Assembly (NCBI GenBank): GCA_024180945.1
Contig: JAKSGN010000005.1
Coordinates: 2,232,001 to 2,296,000, forward strand
From: Macrophomina tecta
Lineage: Eukaryota > Ascomycota > Dothideomycetes > Botryosphaeriales > Botryosphaeriaceae
Direction of reading: 5' to 3'
Length of the DNA: 64,000 nucleotides
The first letter of the stretch is position 1, and each line of letters opens with the position of its first letter. The translations under genes and the position numbers were made by a program. Positions 47,544 to 59,186 of this stretch are shown here, in pieces. Under the pieces are notes generated by a model. It did no database searches, had not been told where the DNA came from, and saw only the letters and a list, made by a program, of their open reading frames with translations.

Positions 47544-50500
47544 GGGGGTGGCTTGCTGGGCAGGCTGTCTCGGGAAGGTTGCTGGCAGATTCTGCGGTGC
47601 AGCGGCACGTAAGGATCCCAACACGCCGTGGCGGGGGTCGAGCGTATCGGCGGCGGAAGTGGGTGCTTTGGGGAGGATCACCGCGAGCGCATTCGCATTC
47701 GCAGCGGCGTGACCATGGAGTGGGAGCGGCGGCGGTAGGGATATATGGACTTCGGGCGGTGGGAGCGCGAGGCGATGCAGCCGCTGGAGCAGAGGGGACG
47801 CGGGCTGTTAAGGCTGAGCGCGCGTGCGGCTCTTCTCGAAAGCAAGTTTCGCTACCGGGCGTCGGTGTCAGGGGTGGGGAAGGGGAGGCGACCAAAGGGA
47901 CGGAGAATCATCACTCACCAGGGCTCCAGCTTCATGATAATTTCCTCTTCGGCGGCGGCATTTTTTGATTTGCTGCCGCCGCGCTCGAGCCCCCACGGCC
48001 GCCGGCGCCCCAATTACGCGCTGCTTCCGTCATCGCAATCGCCCTCCGCTCCCGTCGTGCGATGCAGCAGCGCTCGGCCGACTAGCTCGCGCCTCGCCCT
48101 GGCCTCGTGTGCTCGCTGCGTGAACGTGCCCCGGTCCTGCGCTGCATTCCCATCATTTCCCCAGCCCTCCGCATCCCTCCCGAACCGCAGCTGCGCCATG
48201 GTAAGAAGCGCGCCTGGAAGTCTTGCCTGCACCGGCTCCTTGGCGCCGCGCCCCCGGCCGGCCCTGCGAGCACGCCAAATGCTGACCCTCGGCGGCCGTG
48301 GTGTTTCGTTGACACGCGCGAAGGCCTTCTCCGCGGCTCTGGCGGCACCGCCGCCCTCGTCTTCCACCCGCCCGCCGCTTGCTGGGATCCAGGATGGCCT
48401 GCCTCCGTGATGCCCGCCCGCAACGTTCGCACCGCTCCAGCTGTCGCACTACCGCTGCCGCCGCGCCAGCTCCCGCGCCAGCGGGCTGGGCCTGCCATCC
48501 CTGCCGCTCCACAACCTCAACCTTCGCTCACTTGGGTACCGTTGTTCACCCGCTAATCAGGGCCACCTCACTCAGGTCCCCAGCATGCGCCCTCCAGCCT
48601 CGCCCTCGAACACTGGTGCTACCCTCCTCCAACCCCCGAGGTCTTGCCGCCACCCAGCCCGGCCAGGCCACCAGCCGTCAATATAGCCATCGCAACGGCG
48701 CGCCCATCTCCATAGCCTGGGCGGCCCCTCTTCCGCCTGCCTGCGAGCACCCCGTCCCGCTTGGCGCCCGCCAGCAGAACTAAGTCGCGTCCAGCAGCTT
48801 CCCCAAGCCCGCCAAGCGCTCCCGCGACGCCTTGGCTGTCTTCTCTTCCGGTTCCACGGCCTGGCCCGGGCTACGCTCAGCGCCCGCCTTGCGGCACGGC
48901 ACATCGCCGCGGACGACGCCCGCTCTCGCACCGCCTGGCGCGACGCGGCAGAGGGATGCTGCCATCTGCCCGCGCGACAAGGAGGCACTCATCGCTCACT
49001 CCTGGCGGCATCCCTATCGCCCCCAGATATTTGGATCTCCGACCGAGGCGGATCTGCTTCGCCCTAGCTCGCCATGCGGCCCCTAGGCCTGCGCCGAGAC
49101 CGACGGATCGGGGACCAGGTGCTTCTCCAGGCTTGGCACCCTCTGCTCCTGGGTGCGCGCATCGGTTTGCAGCTGCAACGACTCGCTGCTCGCTGGTGTC
49201 CCCCGCGTTGCGCGTCGTGTCGTGAAGCAGCGCCATCCCAGGCATGGGCGTGCGGCATTTCCGAATTGGCTCTGATAACCGCCTGCCCATTACGTACTAA
49301 TTGGCTTGGCAGGGTCTTGCCCAACCAGATGCGCTGTGCGCAATCGCTCCGGCGTATCCAGCGGCGTAAACCCTTCACCCGATGAAAATTGCGCCAGCCC
49401 ACCACCGCGCTCCATACGAGCACGCCTCAACGCGACCACGCCCTTCGAGTCACCCGTCCACGCTGACCGCCGGTGGCGATGCCTTTTTATTTTGTTTTCT
49501 CCCGTGCCAGTGCTGGCCCTGATCTGGACAGCGTTCCGCTCCAGCCCGTCGCGTTTCTCATCGCGATCCGTACCCATGTCTTTCCTCCCGGCCTCTCTCC
49601 CTTCCGCAGCATCAGACGCCGTGCGACATCCTGGGCAGCGAAAGCAAGATCCACCTGTCGGTAATCGCTGATCCCGTACGTGCCGAGACTCTCTGTCCGT
49701 AGCTTTCACCGACGGCATGTGTTCACTCGACCATTCTGTGCCGCTGGGTTGTGATCCGACGGAGATGTCACACCGTCTATCTTTCCCCTCTGACTGGTCG
49801 TCCGCCTGCGACAGTCCCACCGCTCAAAATCTCTTCGCCCTCTCTATGTTTGCGAAGACCAGCAAAGCCCGGCGCGATTGGGTCGACTGTCCTTTTGAAG
49901 CAAGCTCGGTCGCAGTTTCACGTTGTCTCACTGCTGAATGCCCACCGCCACGTCCTGTCCATCAACTGCCATGTGTCTTGCGCCTGCCTTCGGTATATTT
50001 TTTTTCTGGTATTCCGTCATTCGTGGTTCTACTTTCACTCCACATCCAATGATCCCGTAGCCCTGTGTTCCGAGCCACCGCACGCTCCACCTTTCAAGCG
50101 GAGTCACACAGGCCAGCACAGCAGCACCATCACTCCCACGTCAGGATGCTGCTTTGAAATCCCACGAGAGCCTGACGTGGTCACGTTCATGCAGCCTAAA
50201 AGCACGGCCATCGCATTCTTCTGGAGAACGTAACACTCACGAGGCACAGCTCATGCTCTCTACCATTGCCAATCCACGCCGCAGTCTCCATAAGAGTGCA
50301 TATGCACACCAATTCGGGAATGGTGACAGTGGATACCATTTTGAATGGGTCTGTCTGTGCCTCGTTTCAAGAGGGACCGTGGAGCATTTTACCCCAACCA
50401 GCTTCATTCCACTTCTTCCCGTCTCCCTGACTCCGTAGCTGAAAAACTGGCGGGCCGGAAATCCAAAGCCGCTGCACGAGCAGCAATCCAGTCCGGAACA

Positions 50501-50852
50501 GCTGCTTCCAAGATTTAGGTCTTCGCAGAGGAAGATAGTGGACTTGGCAATGTTTCCCTCGGCAAACGGCCCGGAATAGCGTACCATTCTGTGTCATCTA
50601 ACTATGCTTGTTGCGGATTCTTTCACAGAGACAGACCAGCAACTTCGCTAGCTGCGGACGGGAAAGTATTGGGCATATGCCAAGAGCCTGGGCATTGTGC
50701 GGCCTCTTCACGTGGTTATTGCTTTAACTCAAACTCCAGGCTCTTGCGCGTCAAATCAAACGAGACTTCGACCATGATTTCCGCCCGTACTCCCTTAACT
50801 CCTACCGCGGACTCAACCAGACCCCAAGATTCCACAACCGCACCTTGCCGTT
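47544..50852. other. 3.3-kb gene-free, C-rich interval
   Basis: The plus strand from 47.9 to 49.4 kb is strongly C- and CpG-rich, giving many overlapping open frames on both strands without domains. This is the upstream region of the atypical Zn2Cys6 gene. No gene is supported. Confidence 0.5.
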
Positions 50853-51947
50853 TCACCATCTCTCTTGCAGCCAGCAGTACACCGCCTGTGCGACCTCGGC
50901 CGGCTTCTCCATCGTGCACCAATGCGTGGAGTCGATCTGCTTGACCTCCAGCTCGGGCAGCAGGCCAGCTTGTCGCGGCGGCTCTATGAAGGATGGCAAG
51001 GAGATGTCATCGCGCGAGCAGGCTATGAACAAGGTCGGGACCTGAATCGTTAATCTGTCGCCACGTATATGCCTCTCCTTTTCCCAATTGAGGTTAAGCA
51101 CATAAACTTTGTACCAGTTGAATGCACCATCGAATCCGTACTCCTTCGTGCGGGCCAAGAATTCCTCCTTCCAGCCATTGCCCTCCTTTGCATATTCCCG
51201 GAGCTCCGTTTTCCGATCCGCTTCAAGGTACTCACGGACAGCGCCGCGGGTGCAAAAAATATCCCTCAGCATGTTCTTCCGGTCTCCATGCAGCGCAGTC
51301 CAGAAACTTTCTGCGCGCTCCTTGGTAAGCTCTGCGGCATCCGGCTGGACGAAGAACTCCCAATACGCGTAGCGGGCGTGGCCGGTCGCCTCCTCCAGCG
51401 CGTAGTTCAGGTACTCGAGGCTGAAAGGCGACTCGCGATCTGGCGGCATGTAGGCCACGCTCACCAAGACGATGCCGGCAACCAGTGCGGGGCCTCTCCA
51501 GAGCCACATGCGCTGGGCCAGGAAGGCGCCCCAGTCATGCCCAACGACGATGACCTGCGCAATGCCTTCGTTCGCGAGAAGTTCGGCGAGGTCGGAGGTC
51601 ATGAGATCAGACGTGTACATTGCTGGGTCGGCGGGTTTGTCGGTTTGACCATGGCCGAGCAGGTCCGGCGCGATCATGCAGTGCGAAAGTGGCCGAAGGG
51701 CCGGGATGACGCGCGACCAGAGGAAGGCGCTGTCCGGGAAACCATGCAGGAAGAGGAGCGGCGGCTTGTGGTTGGTTAAAGGCGAGCCATAGCTACTCTT
51801 GTTCCGCAAATGGCTGGGAGCGCGGCTCGTCCTCAGCGAAGAGAGCGGCGAAGACGCTGGCCGCGTAGTCGTGGTAGGCTCGGTGTCGTAGTATGCGTAC
51901 GTCAGTGCGCGTGATGTCGTGAACGTCTTCCTGGTAAGGCCTTCCAT
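50853..51947 (-). CDS. Epoxide hydrolase-like alpha/beta hydrolase
   Basis: A single exon encodes 364 aa. The oxyanion motif HGFPDS (68-73) and nucleophile elbow GHDWGA (nucleophile Asp138) are those of soluble epoxide hydrolases and related haloalkane dehalogenases. The catalytic His is probably H342 in STHWCTMEKP and the acid lies in the CSRDDIS loop. A cap region with Tyr/Trp-rich sequence (ARYAYWEFF) sits between. The family opens epoxides to diols with water and is often used in detoxification or secondary metabolism; the substrate cannot be told. Residues 22-60 form a Ser/Thr/Pro-rich insertion not usual in the family, with no good splice signals to remove it. No signal peptide is visible, so it is probably cytosolic. 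Confidence 0.9.
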   Translation of the reverse strand: MEGLTRKTFTTSRALTYAYYDTEPTTTTRPASSPLSSLRTSRAPSHLRNKSSYGSPLTNHKPPLLFLHGFPDSAFLWSRVIPALRPLSHCMIAPDLLGHGQTDKPADPAMYTSDLMTSDLAELLANEGIAQVIVVGHDWGAFLAQRMWLWRGPALVAGIVLVSVAYMPPDRESPFSLEYLNYALEEATGHARYAYWEFFVQPDAAELTKERAESFWTALHGDRKNMLRDIFCTRGAVREYLEADRKTELREYAKEGNGWKEEFLARTKEYGFDGAFNWYKVYVLNLNWEKERHIRGDRLTIQVPTLFIACSRDDISLPSFIEPPRQAGLLPELEVKQIDSTHWCTMEKPAEVAQAVYCWLQERW

Positions 51948-53371
51948 CCTTCCTGTCTGCTTTCTTGCTTTTCCTCCGCTTGCTTGCCTCTTCGGGCAAT
52001 GTTGGCGCTTCGTGTCTTGCTTTTTCCTTCTTCCCCGCCCTGCAGCAGTGGGAGCTGTTGTTTCGTCTGCAGGAACAGCACGCCACGGACGTAATCAAGG
52101 ATTCTCTCCAAGTGAAAGGCAGATGGAACGAGCCGCTGTGGCGCGCGGGAGCGAGGCTGCGAAGGGAAAGCAGCACCGCTTTTCACCGCCAACAGCAAAC
52201 GCACATGGGCAGGGCAGCAAGGGTAGGGTTTATATTGCGGTGCTCCACCCTTCTATCTTCATCTTACTTGATCCTTCGACCGGGGCTCTTGCAACAACAA
52301 GCGACCACGCGGTCGGCTAGCTGGCTCTATTCAGGCCCAGTCGGCCGACGCGATGGCGTTTCGCAGGCGAACGAGGCAGCAAGGCTAAGCATGAATAACG
52401 CCGAGGACAAAGCAATTGACTCTCGCACACATCTCGAGCCCGTCGACGACCCTTCCCCGCCGAACATGGTCTTGGAGCTGCATTCTATGGGCGCGATGAC
52501 GATTGAATGCTCTGAAAAATACCATGCACGGTGGGCCGCAATGCTCTCACGAGAACAACCTCCCCCCTCCCCTTCCTTCTTCACCGCCTATCCAATCGGA
52601 TAGTAATCCTGCCGATTCGCCTAATGCGCATCCTCGCTTTTCGGCGCGCGCGAGAGCCTGGACCACCCGCCGGGCAGACCCGCAGAGGGCTTGTCCCTGG
52701 ACCGGAGGGTTTTCCGTAAAGCACGCTTGGGGTGGCGGGTAAGGAGGTACAGTACCAGCAAGGACTGCAACGTCAGCCCTATTTCGCGGCATTGGACCGT
52801 CCAACCCGGGGCGTAAGCTTTCTTGCTAGTAGACGCTTACGTCCGGATGGAGTGCTTCTGCTCGCCGCGCGGCCTTTTGCGTCCGCCATTGCGATGCTCC
52901 TGAGTACCCGGCCTTCGTACGTACGGTAACGAGCAGACACGGAGCTTCTGGGAGGAGGGTGTGGATACACAGGTTTCACCTGCCCTCCGCGATCGACGCA
53001 ATGCTAATTGAACAGCCAAGTCTATATTTCGTATTCTGCCTTTGATCGTCCAGAGCCAAAGTGGAAAGTCATACCCCATGCTGTCCAAGGGGGCTTCTAT
53101 TTTTGAAAAAAAAAAAAAAAAAAGAACGGGCAGAAATAGAAAAGTGATCGTCGACGAATGCACAGTTGCGAGTCTCATCTCCGGGATAGCAACTCCCCCA
53201 TTTGAAGATGCATTTTCCATCCCTTCTCCCACGCTTCCGCGCAGCGCCTTGTTTCTGCCGAGCTCTCGTCTCCCCTTTCCTATCCTCAACCACGGCCCAT
53301 ACGTCATTGGCCCTCGTCGTTTGTCCCCCCCTCCCCCTTTTTATTTTCCCCCTTCGTCAAACCCCCTCGAT
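51948..53371. other. Intergenic region with an A18 tract
   Basis: Upstream region of the epoxide hydrolase gene and 3' region of the oxidoreductase gene. It contains A18 at 53106-53123. No gene is supported. Confidence 0.5.
53106..53123. repeat. Poly-A tract (A18)
   Basis: Run of 18 A in the 3' region of the oxidoreductase gene. Confidence 0.9.
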
Positions 53372-54666
53372 TCAGTTCTTGGGCTGGCTGCCGTCCTCGA
53401 TCCTGTTGCCGTTGCGGTCGAAGTGGATGGACTTGTTGTACCACAGGGCGTGCTGCAGGGCCCAGGCGATCTCCATGCCCTTGAGGCCCAGCTCCATGGG
53501 CAGGGGCACGGGCTTGTCTTCGAGGATGCTGTCGCAGAACTCGTTCGCCTCGGTGGCGAAGGCGTCCTCGAAGCGCTCCCAGTACTCGGGCGGGACTTCG
53601 TGAGAAATGCCGCCGGCGCTGGCGACTTGGATGTGGCTCTGCAAAAGGATGGTTAGAGCCACATGCCCAGGGCGAGGAAGAGGAGGAGGAGGAGGAAGCA
53701 AAGAAACTCACGATCCTGGGGATCAGGTTGACCATGATCTTGCCGTGGGTGCCGATGATCTCTGTGGCGACGTCCTGGCCGTGGGCCTGGGTGCGAGAGC
53801 AGTAGAAGTAGGCCATCTTGCCGTCCCAGAACTCGAGCACGGCGACGCCGTTGTCGACGTCGCGCGACTGGGCCAGCTCCGGGTGGTGGGTCAGGGTGCC
53901 GATGGCGAAGGCCGTCTTGGGCACGACGTCGCCCAGGTACCACATGGCCAGGTCGATGTCGTGGATGCTGCAGTCGACGAAGATGGCGCCGTTCTTGGCG
54001 GCGTAGCGCACGAAGAAGCCCGTGTCGTCGCGCAGGTCGCCCGTCTGGCTGCGCACCAGGAACGGCTTGCCGATGACGCCGGCGTCGATCTTGGCCTTGG
54101 CCTCGCGGTACGAGGCGTCGAAGCGGCGAGAGTAGCCGGCCATGACCTTGAGGTGGGGGTTGGCCTGGGCGGCCTCGACGACGGTGCGGGCCTGTTGTTG
54201 GAGGGTTGATCCATCAGCTCTCGTTCTTGCTCTCTCGCTCTCGCTCATGCCACTCCTTCTCTTTGCGTGCGGGATGTCTGCTCACCTCCTCAATGCTCGT
54301 CGACAGCGGCTTCTCGCACAGCACGTGCAGGCCCGTGTTGATGGCGGCGATGGCCTGCGACGCGTGCAGGTCGGTGCTGGTCGACACCCACACGGCCTGC
54401 AGGCCCTCGTGCTCCAGCATCTTGGCGTAGTCGTCGTAGACGGTCACGCCGCTGCCGGGGCCGAAGAACTCGCGCGCCCACTTCAGCTCGACCTCGGAGA
54501 TGGTGCACACAGCGACCAGCTTGGCCGTCGGCGTGCGGTACATGAGCGTCTTCGCGTGCCGCTTGCCCATGCGGCCCAGGCCGACGACACCGATCTTGAC
54601 CGTCGCCGTGGGCGCCTTGGGCGGCATGTTGTGGAGGGAGTCCATGTTGTTGACGGCGGGGGCCAT
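53372..54666 (-). CDS. Gfo/Idh/MocA oxidoreductase, myo-inositol 2-dehydrogenase-like
   Basis: The model is exon 1 54666-54286, intron 54285-54192 (GTGAGC...AACAG), exon 2 54191-53712, intron 53711-53639 (GTGAGT...TGCAG) and exon 3 53638-53372, giving 375 aa. A Rossmann fold starts at KIGVVGLGRMG (about 24-34), the nucleotide-binding site. The family triad is present: EKP with K119, and D200/H204 in VDCSIHDIDLAMW. SRRFDASYREAK is a further signature of inositol dehydrogenase-like members. Such enzymes oxidise a sugar or inositol hydroxyl with NAD(P). Inositol is the best guess from the motifs, but related sugar dehydrogenases cannot be excluded. The N-terminal 20 residues are an unconserved extension; a start at Met8 or Met14 is equally possible. 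Confidence 0.9.
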
Positions 54667-55524
54667 TCTGGGAGGCTGGTCTGGAAGGTGGGTTTGGATC
54701 TGGACAAGAGGCGTAGATGCTGGGGCGCGGATTTCAAGGGCTCGAAGGGGGGGGAGAGGGGAGGGATAGAAAGAGACGGAGGAATTGGATGCTCAGCGAG
54801 ACTGTCAGCCCGGCGGCCCTCCCCCTCTTCTTAAATCCATTGCGCTGTCGGTCCTAAACTTTTCAGTGAGCTTGCGGTGCAGCTGGAGCTCGTGGTGGGG
54901 TGTGAAGGGCAGCTGGAGCTATGGGGCGGTTTGGGAGCTATGGCCGGGGAATGATTTCCCCCCGGGGCTGGACTGCCCCGCCGGCCTGAGGCCGAAAGAA
55001 GCAGTTTTTTGGCGCGGGTGGCCGCCACGGCGCGCGCTCGCGGGGAAAGAATGCCCTGCTCGGCATCTTGTGGTAGAACATGGAGGAGGTATTCAACGAG
55101 GGCGTGGCGCTCAGGGACGGCGCGGTGCAGCCAAGGGTCCAGAATTCTCACCCCGCAACCCCGCAGTGCCGCGGATTGACGTCAAAAGGGATCGTGGGCG
55201 GGAAAGGGAAGTTCGGGTGGGAGATACGGGGCTAGGAAATTGTTTGGCGGTCCACGTGCGAGTCTTTGGTGGGCTCAGTCTCCCGTCTTTCTTTCTCCGC
55301 CGCCTTGCTCAGGGCAGTGAATCCTACACGTCGAGGCTCAATTCGCCCGGTTCGAATTTCTAAGTCTAGAGGTCTCGCGGTAAGTGAGTGTCTAGTCCAA
55401 ACAGTTGAGATATCCAGGCCCTGCCAACGAGACCGCCACCTCTAATCCAACAACCGCACCATCACGTCTAGGAACGCCTCGCCGTGCTCCCCCTTTCCGA
55501 GAAACAGACGCTCAGGAGCAAAGC
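54667..55524. other. Intergenic region between oxidoreductase and DUF829 genes
   Basis: It carries the oxidoreductase promoter (a G-rich run near 54.75 kb on the plus strand, so C/T-rich on the transcribed gene's coding strand) and the 3' region of the DUF829 gene. No further gene was seen. Confidence 0.5.
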
Positions 55525-56442
55525 TCAACACCTCGTCTGCCAGGCCATGGCAACCAACTCCCGATACCGGTCCGGCTGCTGCCTCATATGTCCCACGTGC
55601 GCCGTCCCCTCAAACACCGCCCTCTGCACCCTCATCCCCTTCACCTTCTCCGCCTCATCTGCATGATCCTCGACATCCCCCGCCAAGATGATCGCATCGC
55701 TCTCCGAGTAGATGTACAGCCGCGGCGCTTCCTTGCGCAAGTACGCGCCGTCGTTCAGCACGTCGCGCATGCGCATCGCCAGCGTCTGGATGCCCAGCAG
55801 CGGCGGGATGTGGAAGAAGACCACCAGCAGCAGCGCCACGAGCGCCTGCAGCGGCCAGCGCACGAGCGGCGACGTCGGCAGGCCCATCGACATGGCGACG
55901 AGGCCCTGCCGGAAGCGCGACCGCCCCGGCGCCGAGTCGTAGATGACGGTGGACGCGGGCAGCGGCGAGCCCGTCAGCCGGCGGTACTGCTCGCACAGCA
56001 TGGCGAGGTGGCCGCTGCCGCCGTTGGAGAGCGAGTGGACGAGCAGGCCTCTGCCGGGGCTGCGGGCGTTGTGGACGACGGCTGCGCCGTTGGCGGGCGC
56101 GGGCGACGAGGGCGCGATGTACGAGCAGATGGCGGCCAGGGCGGGCGCCAGCTCCCTCTTCTGCCGCGCCGCCGTGTTGAAGAAGAAGTCGCTCGTCGCC
56201 GACGTCAGCAGGAGGATGGGCGAGGCCGGGTAGAGCGCCTGGTAGAAGGTCGTGTACTTGGCCACGTGCTTCAGGCTGGCGTCCATCCACGCGCAGAGCA
56301 GGATGAAGTCCGGCGTCCCTGTGGCCCTGGGCGCGGCTTGCGCGGTCGCTTCGGCATCCTTGGCCGGGTCGTAGAGCCAGGTCTTGTGGTTGAGGCGCTG
56401 GAAGTTGGGAAGGGGGTTCGAGGGCGCTTTCTTGTCCGCCAT
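55525..56442 (-). CDS. DUF829/PaxU-like (TMEM53-like) alpha/beta hydrolase
   Basis: A single exon encodes 305 aa from the first in-frame ATG (56442). The sequence has the family's opening strand (PDFILLCAWMDASLKHVAKY), a SLSNGGSG nucleophile-type motif with Ser139, and a C-terminal block RLYIYSESDAII followed by GTAHVGHM, which provide the likely acid and histidine. A hydrophobic segment around residues 210-240 (ALVALLLVVFFHIPPLL) may touch a membrane. Relatives are annotated as indole-diterpene biosynthesis protein PaxU in fungi and as TMEM53 in animals. The reaction is not established for most members, and no diterpene genes are nearby, so the name should be read as family only. Confidence 0.87.
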   Translation of the reverse strand: MADKKAPSNPLPNFQRLNHKTWLYDPAKDAEATAQAAPRATGTPDFILLCAWMDASLKHVAKYTTFYQALYPASPILLLTSATSDFFFNTAARQKRELAPALAAICSYIAPSSPAPANGAAVVHNARSPGRGLLVHSLSNGGSGHLAMLCEQYRRLTGSPLPASTVIYDSAPGRSRFRQGLVAMSMGLPTSPLVRWPLQALVALLLVVFFHIPPLLGIQTLAMRMRDVLNDGAYLRKEAPRLYIYSESDAIILAGDVEDHADEAEKVKGMRVQRAVFEGTAHVGHMRQQPDRYRELVAMAWQTRC

Positions 56443-59186
56443 GTCCGTTGCTTTGCTCCTGGTGCTCGGGGTATGCCGCTGCAACGCAGACCGTAATCTA
56501 AGAAGTAATAAACCGGAGGGAACGCTGCACAGGCAGAAACCGACACCGAGGCAAGCGCCACCCGCTGATTACTGAGAAGACGACAGAATCAGAAAGCGTT
56601 GAGAACCAGGGGACCAGTCGTGGAGGTATTGCTCCGTTTCCGCTGCTCGACTCCGGTGCTCGGCCGTAAAATCCGGCAGGCCCGCCGCGAGTCAGCTCCA
56701 TATCTATCGTCCGGTCCTGAAGCCTCGGCAGTCGCCCTCGGTTAACTTCTCAACACCGACACTTTGTTTGGGGTTTATCATCGTGACAGGTTCCGTGCGG
56801 TCCAGCGAAGTGCTGAGATCAGTGGCACAGTGTTGCTGTTGCGACGTCCATTGCGTCCTTCTGGGTGCTTTAAGGGCGAATACAAAGCCTCGAGAGGCAG
56901 GCGTCCTCACCCGACCGCTCTCGTCGCCCTTTGGATCCATCGACGTGAAATACGACGTCCGGGATCTCATAAAGACTCTTTGATCCAACGAGTATGCAAT
57001 AGGAAGCTGCGACCTTTTCGGTTGAACAGTAAATACCAACGGCGCGGAGAAGTGATGCACTCGAAATGGAGTGTCGCGGCACGTAGTTCGAGGCCAATTC
57101 ATTTATCGATTCCAAAGATCTCCTAGCAGAAATGTATTGTGAGAGAGAGAGATGAAGAAGACTCTTTGTACGTACATGCCGTTTTAGGGCGCGTGAGTAG
57201 TTAAATAAATGCCGCATGCTCATCGGCTCGTGGCCCCGAGGGGCGAAGCACTCAATGTAATAACATAGAGACTGCCAGCAGTGGACATCCATCTTCCAAT
57301 AAGCTGAGTGGTTTTAGTATAAAGCTGGGCCGTGGAAGCTCAACCGCGTACGTGTGCTTGTGTAGGTGCGCGCCACCTGAAGATCTGTTGGAAGGCGAAC
57401 AGCGTATAGCAATAGATAGGCCCACATGAGAATATCGAAATGCGGTATAGCGCCTTGCTGGCCCTTATCGGACAGCCACAGTTCTCACACCCTCAGAAGG
57501 GCACTTCATTGGATTCAGACAAGGCTGACCCAACTGAGAAATACCAAATCCGATGTGTGATGATGAGGTTCTCAGCCCCACAAGGTTGGATATGGGATTC
57601 CCAGAACAGCACGGAATATTGGATCCGACCTATTGTGAACTGACATAAAGTTGTCCGATTATCTCAATGGATGTCGTTGAGTGTCTCCTATGGCGCAATG
57701 CCGAAAGAGAACAACGCAGAACTCCAGTACAGGGCCGGGAAGAGCGATTGACATTCGAGAATGCAAGAGTCGACCCAAATACTATATTTATCGTTGCGAA
57801 AACCCACTTCATGTTATGCGTACGGTATCAAGAAAGTGCAGGCTGCTATCTGGACAGTTTAGTGAACTTCACTTGCCCCATATAAGAATAGGTTGACCTA
57901 TCTCGGTCCCTCAATGTATTTACGGCGTTCCGCCACGCCCATATTATGACTTTCACCGTGTAACCGAGCATACGCAGATTTCCGCACCTCGAATTCCATT
58001 GAGCCGGTGTTTGGTAGCACCTCCAATCAGAGAGCACCACTTTGACGTTCACAGCACCATGCGATTGAAGCCTATCTTTCTCGGATCTCCCCAGGAAAAC
58101 GCTCGACCCCCGTCTGGCCATGCATTCCATGAAACTGTCCTTTCCAACCGTCTCTCAATCCTCTGTGAACGGTGCTACGTGCTGATGAGAAAAGGGCCTT
58201 TCCTCTTCCTCCAGCCGGCTAGCATCATCTCGGGCGTGTAGGAATTGGTCGATGTTATGGGCATCTCTCCGTGACACCTGTCCGTACGGTCCCTTTATCA
58301 CCTGCTCTTGTGATATGAGTCTCGCTAATGTGCTGCATACCCGAAGGAGGAAGGGATAGAAACTTAACTGAAAACCACGCGGCGAACCTCCCGCTCTTGC
58401 CAGGACCTGTCAGAAAGCTGGTATGTGACATGGATCAGTGAGTAGAGGAACGGCTCGAGAATGCAGGGCTGAGATGCCCCGTCCTTTATTGTCTAGAAAA
58501 TTTGAAAAATATACTGCAGAGTGAAAACGCGAATCTTGACCTCTCAGGTGACAATCCGTCCCACAGAAATTCCTCTCCGGTCCAACACAGAGGACATATC
58601 TTTACACACAATCTGGCGTCGCTAGAGATAAATGCAGAAAGGCCAAACGTCTTTTTCTGCACTGTATACGCATTTGGAAGGGGTATTGCGCCAACACAAG
58701 ACAGATAGAACAGCACAAAAAAGAAAGATGAAATGTACAAAAGGCGCCGGATCTCCCGCCTGTAACGCGTTACATATTCCGATAACAGAAAATGCCACGT
58801 GAATACAGGACACTCGTTTGTAAGGGTGGCAAAAAGAGGTTGGAGAGAAAATATGCGGATCAATCAAGAGAAACAAAGCTGCCCGACGATGCATTTCCTT
58901 ACAATATGAACGCCGAAGGATGCAGTGGTTATATGTGAGAAATTGTTGCGGTCGTAGTGTTTTGGAGTGACGATGATGTAATGTGATCGACAGGAACAGT
59001 GGTGACGCTTAGAAGCGCGGGATGGTGGCACCAAGGATCGCAATCTCGACCGTCTGTCAGGACGACGCGCGCAAGGTTTTGCTTTTCAATAATTGGATGC
59101 TGTGCCATGTCGACATCGGTGGCTCGGCCGAGGAGCATATGAATGCAAAGGCTGCTGGGTACATGCAGGTGCGACTGTGGGCGTGG
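56443..59186. other. 2.7-kb gene-free interval
   Basis: AT-richer from about 57.1 to 59 kb. Open frames are at most about 140 codons and lack domains. No RNA gene or repeat family was recognised. Confidence 0.5.

Noticed and set aside
53607..54209. 200-codon plus-strand open frame over the oxidoreductase gene
   Set aside because: Antisense shadow rich in Val/Gly/Ala. The minus strand carries the Rossmann fold and EKP and HDID motifs.
55345..55365. tRNA B-box-like GGTTCGAATTTC
   Set aside because: No A box, acceptor stem or cloverleaf could be fitted around it.
55405..56496. 363-codon plus-strand open frame over the DUF829 gene
   Set aside because: Extremely Arg/Gln/His-rich, low-complexity reading caused by the GC-rich antisense strand. 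The minus-strand product has clear hydrolase motifs.
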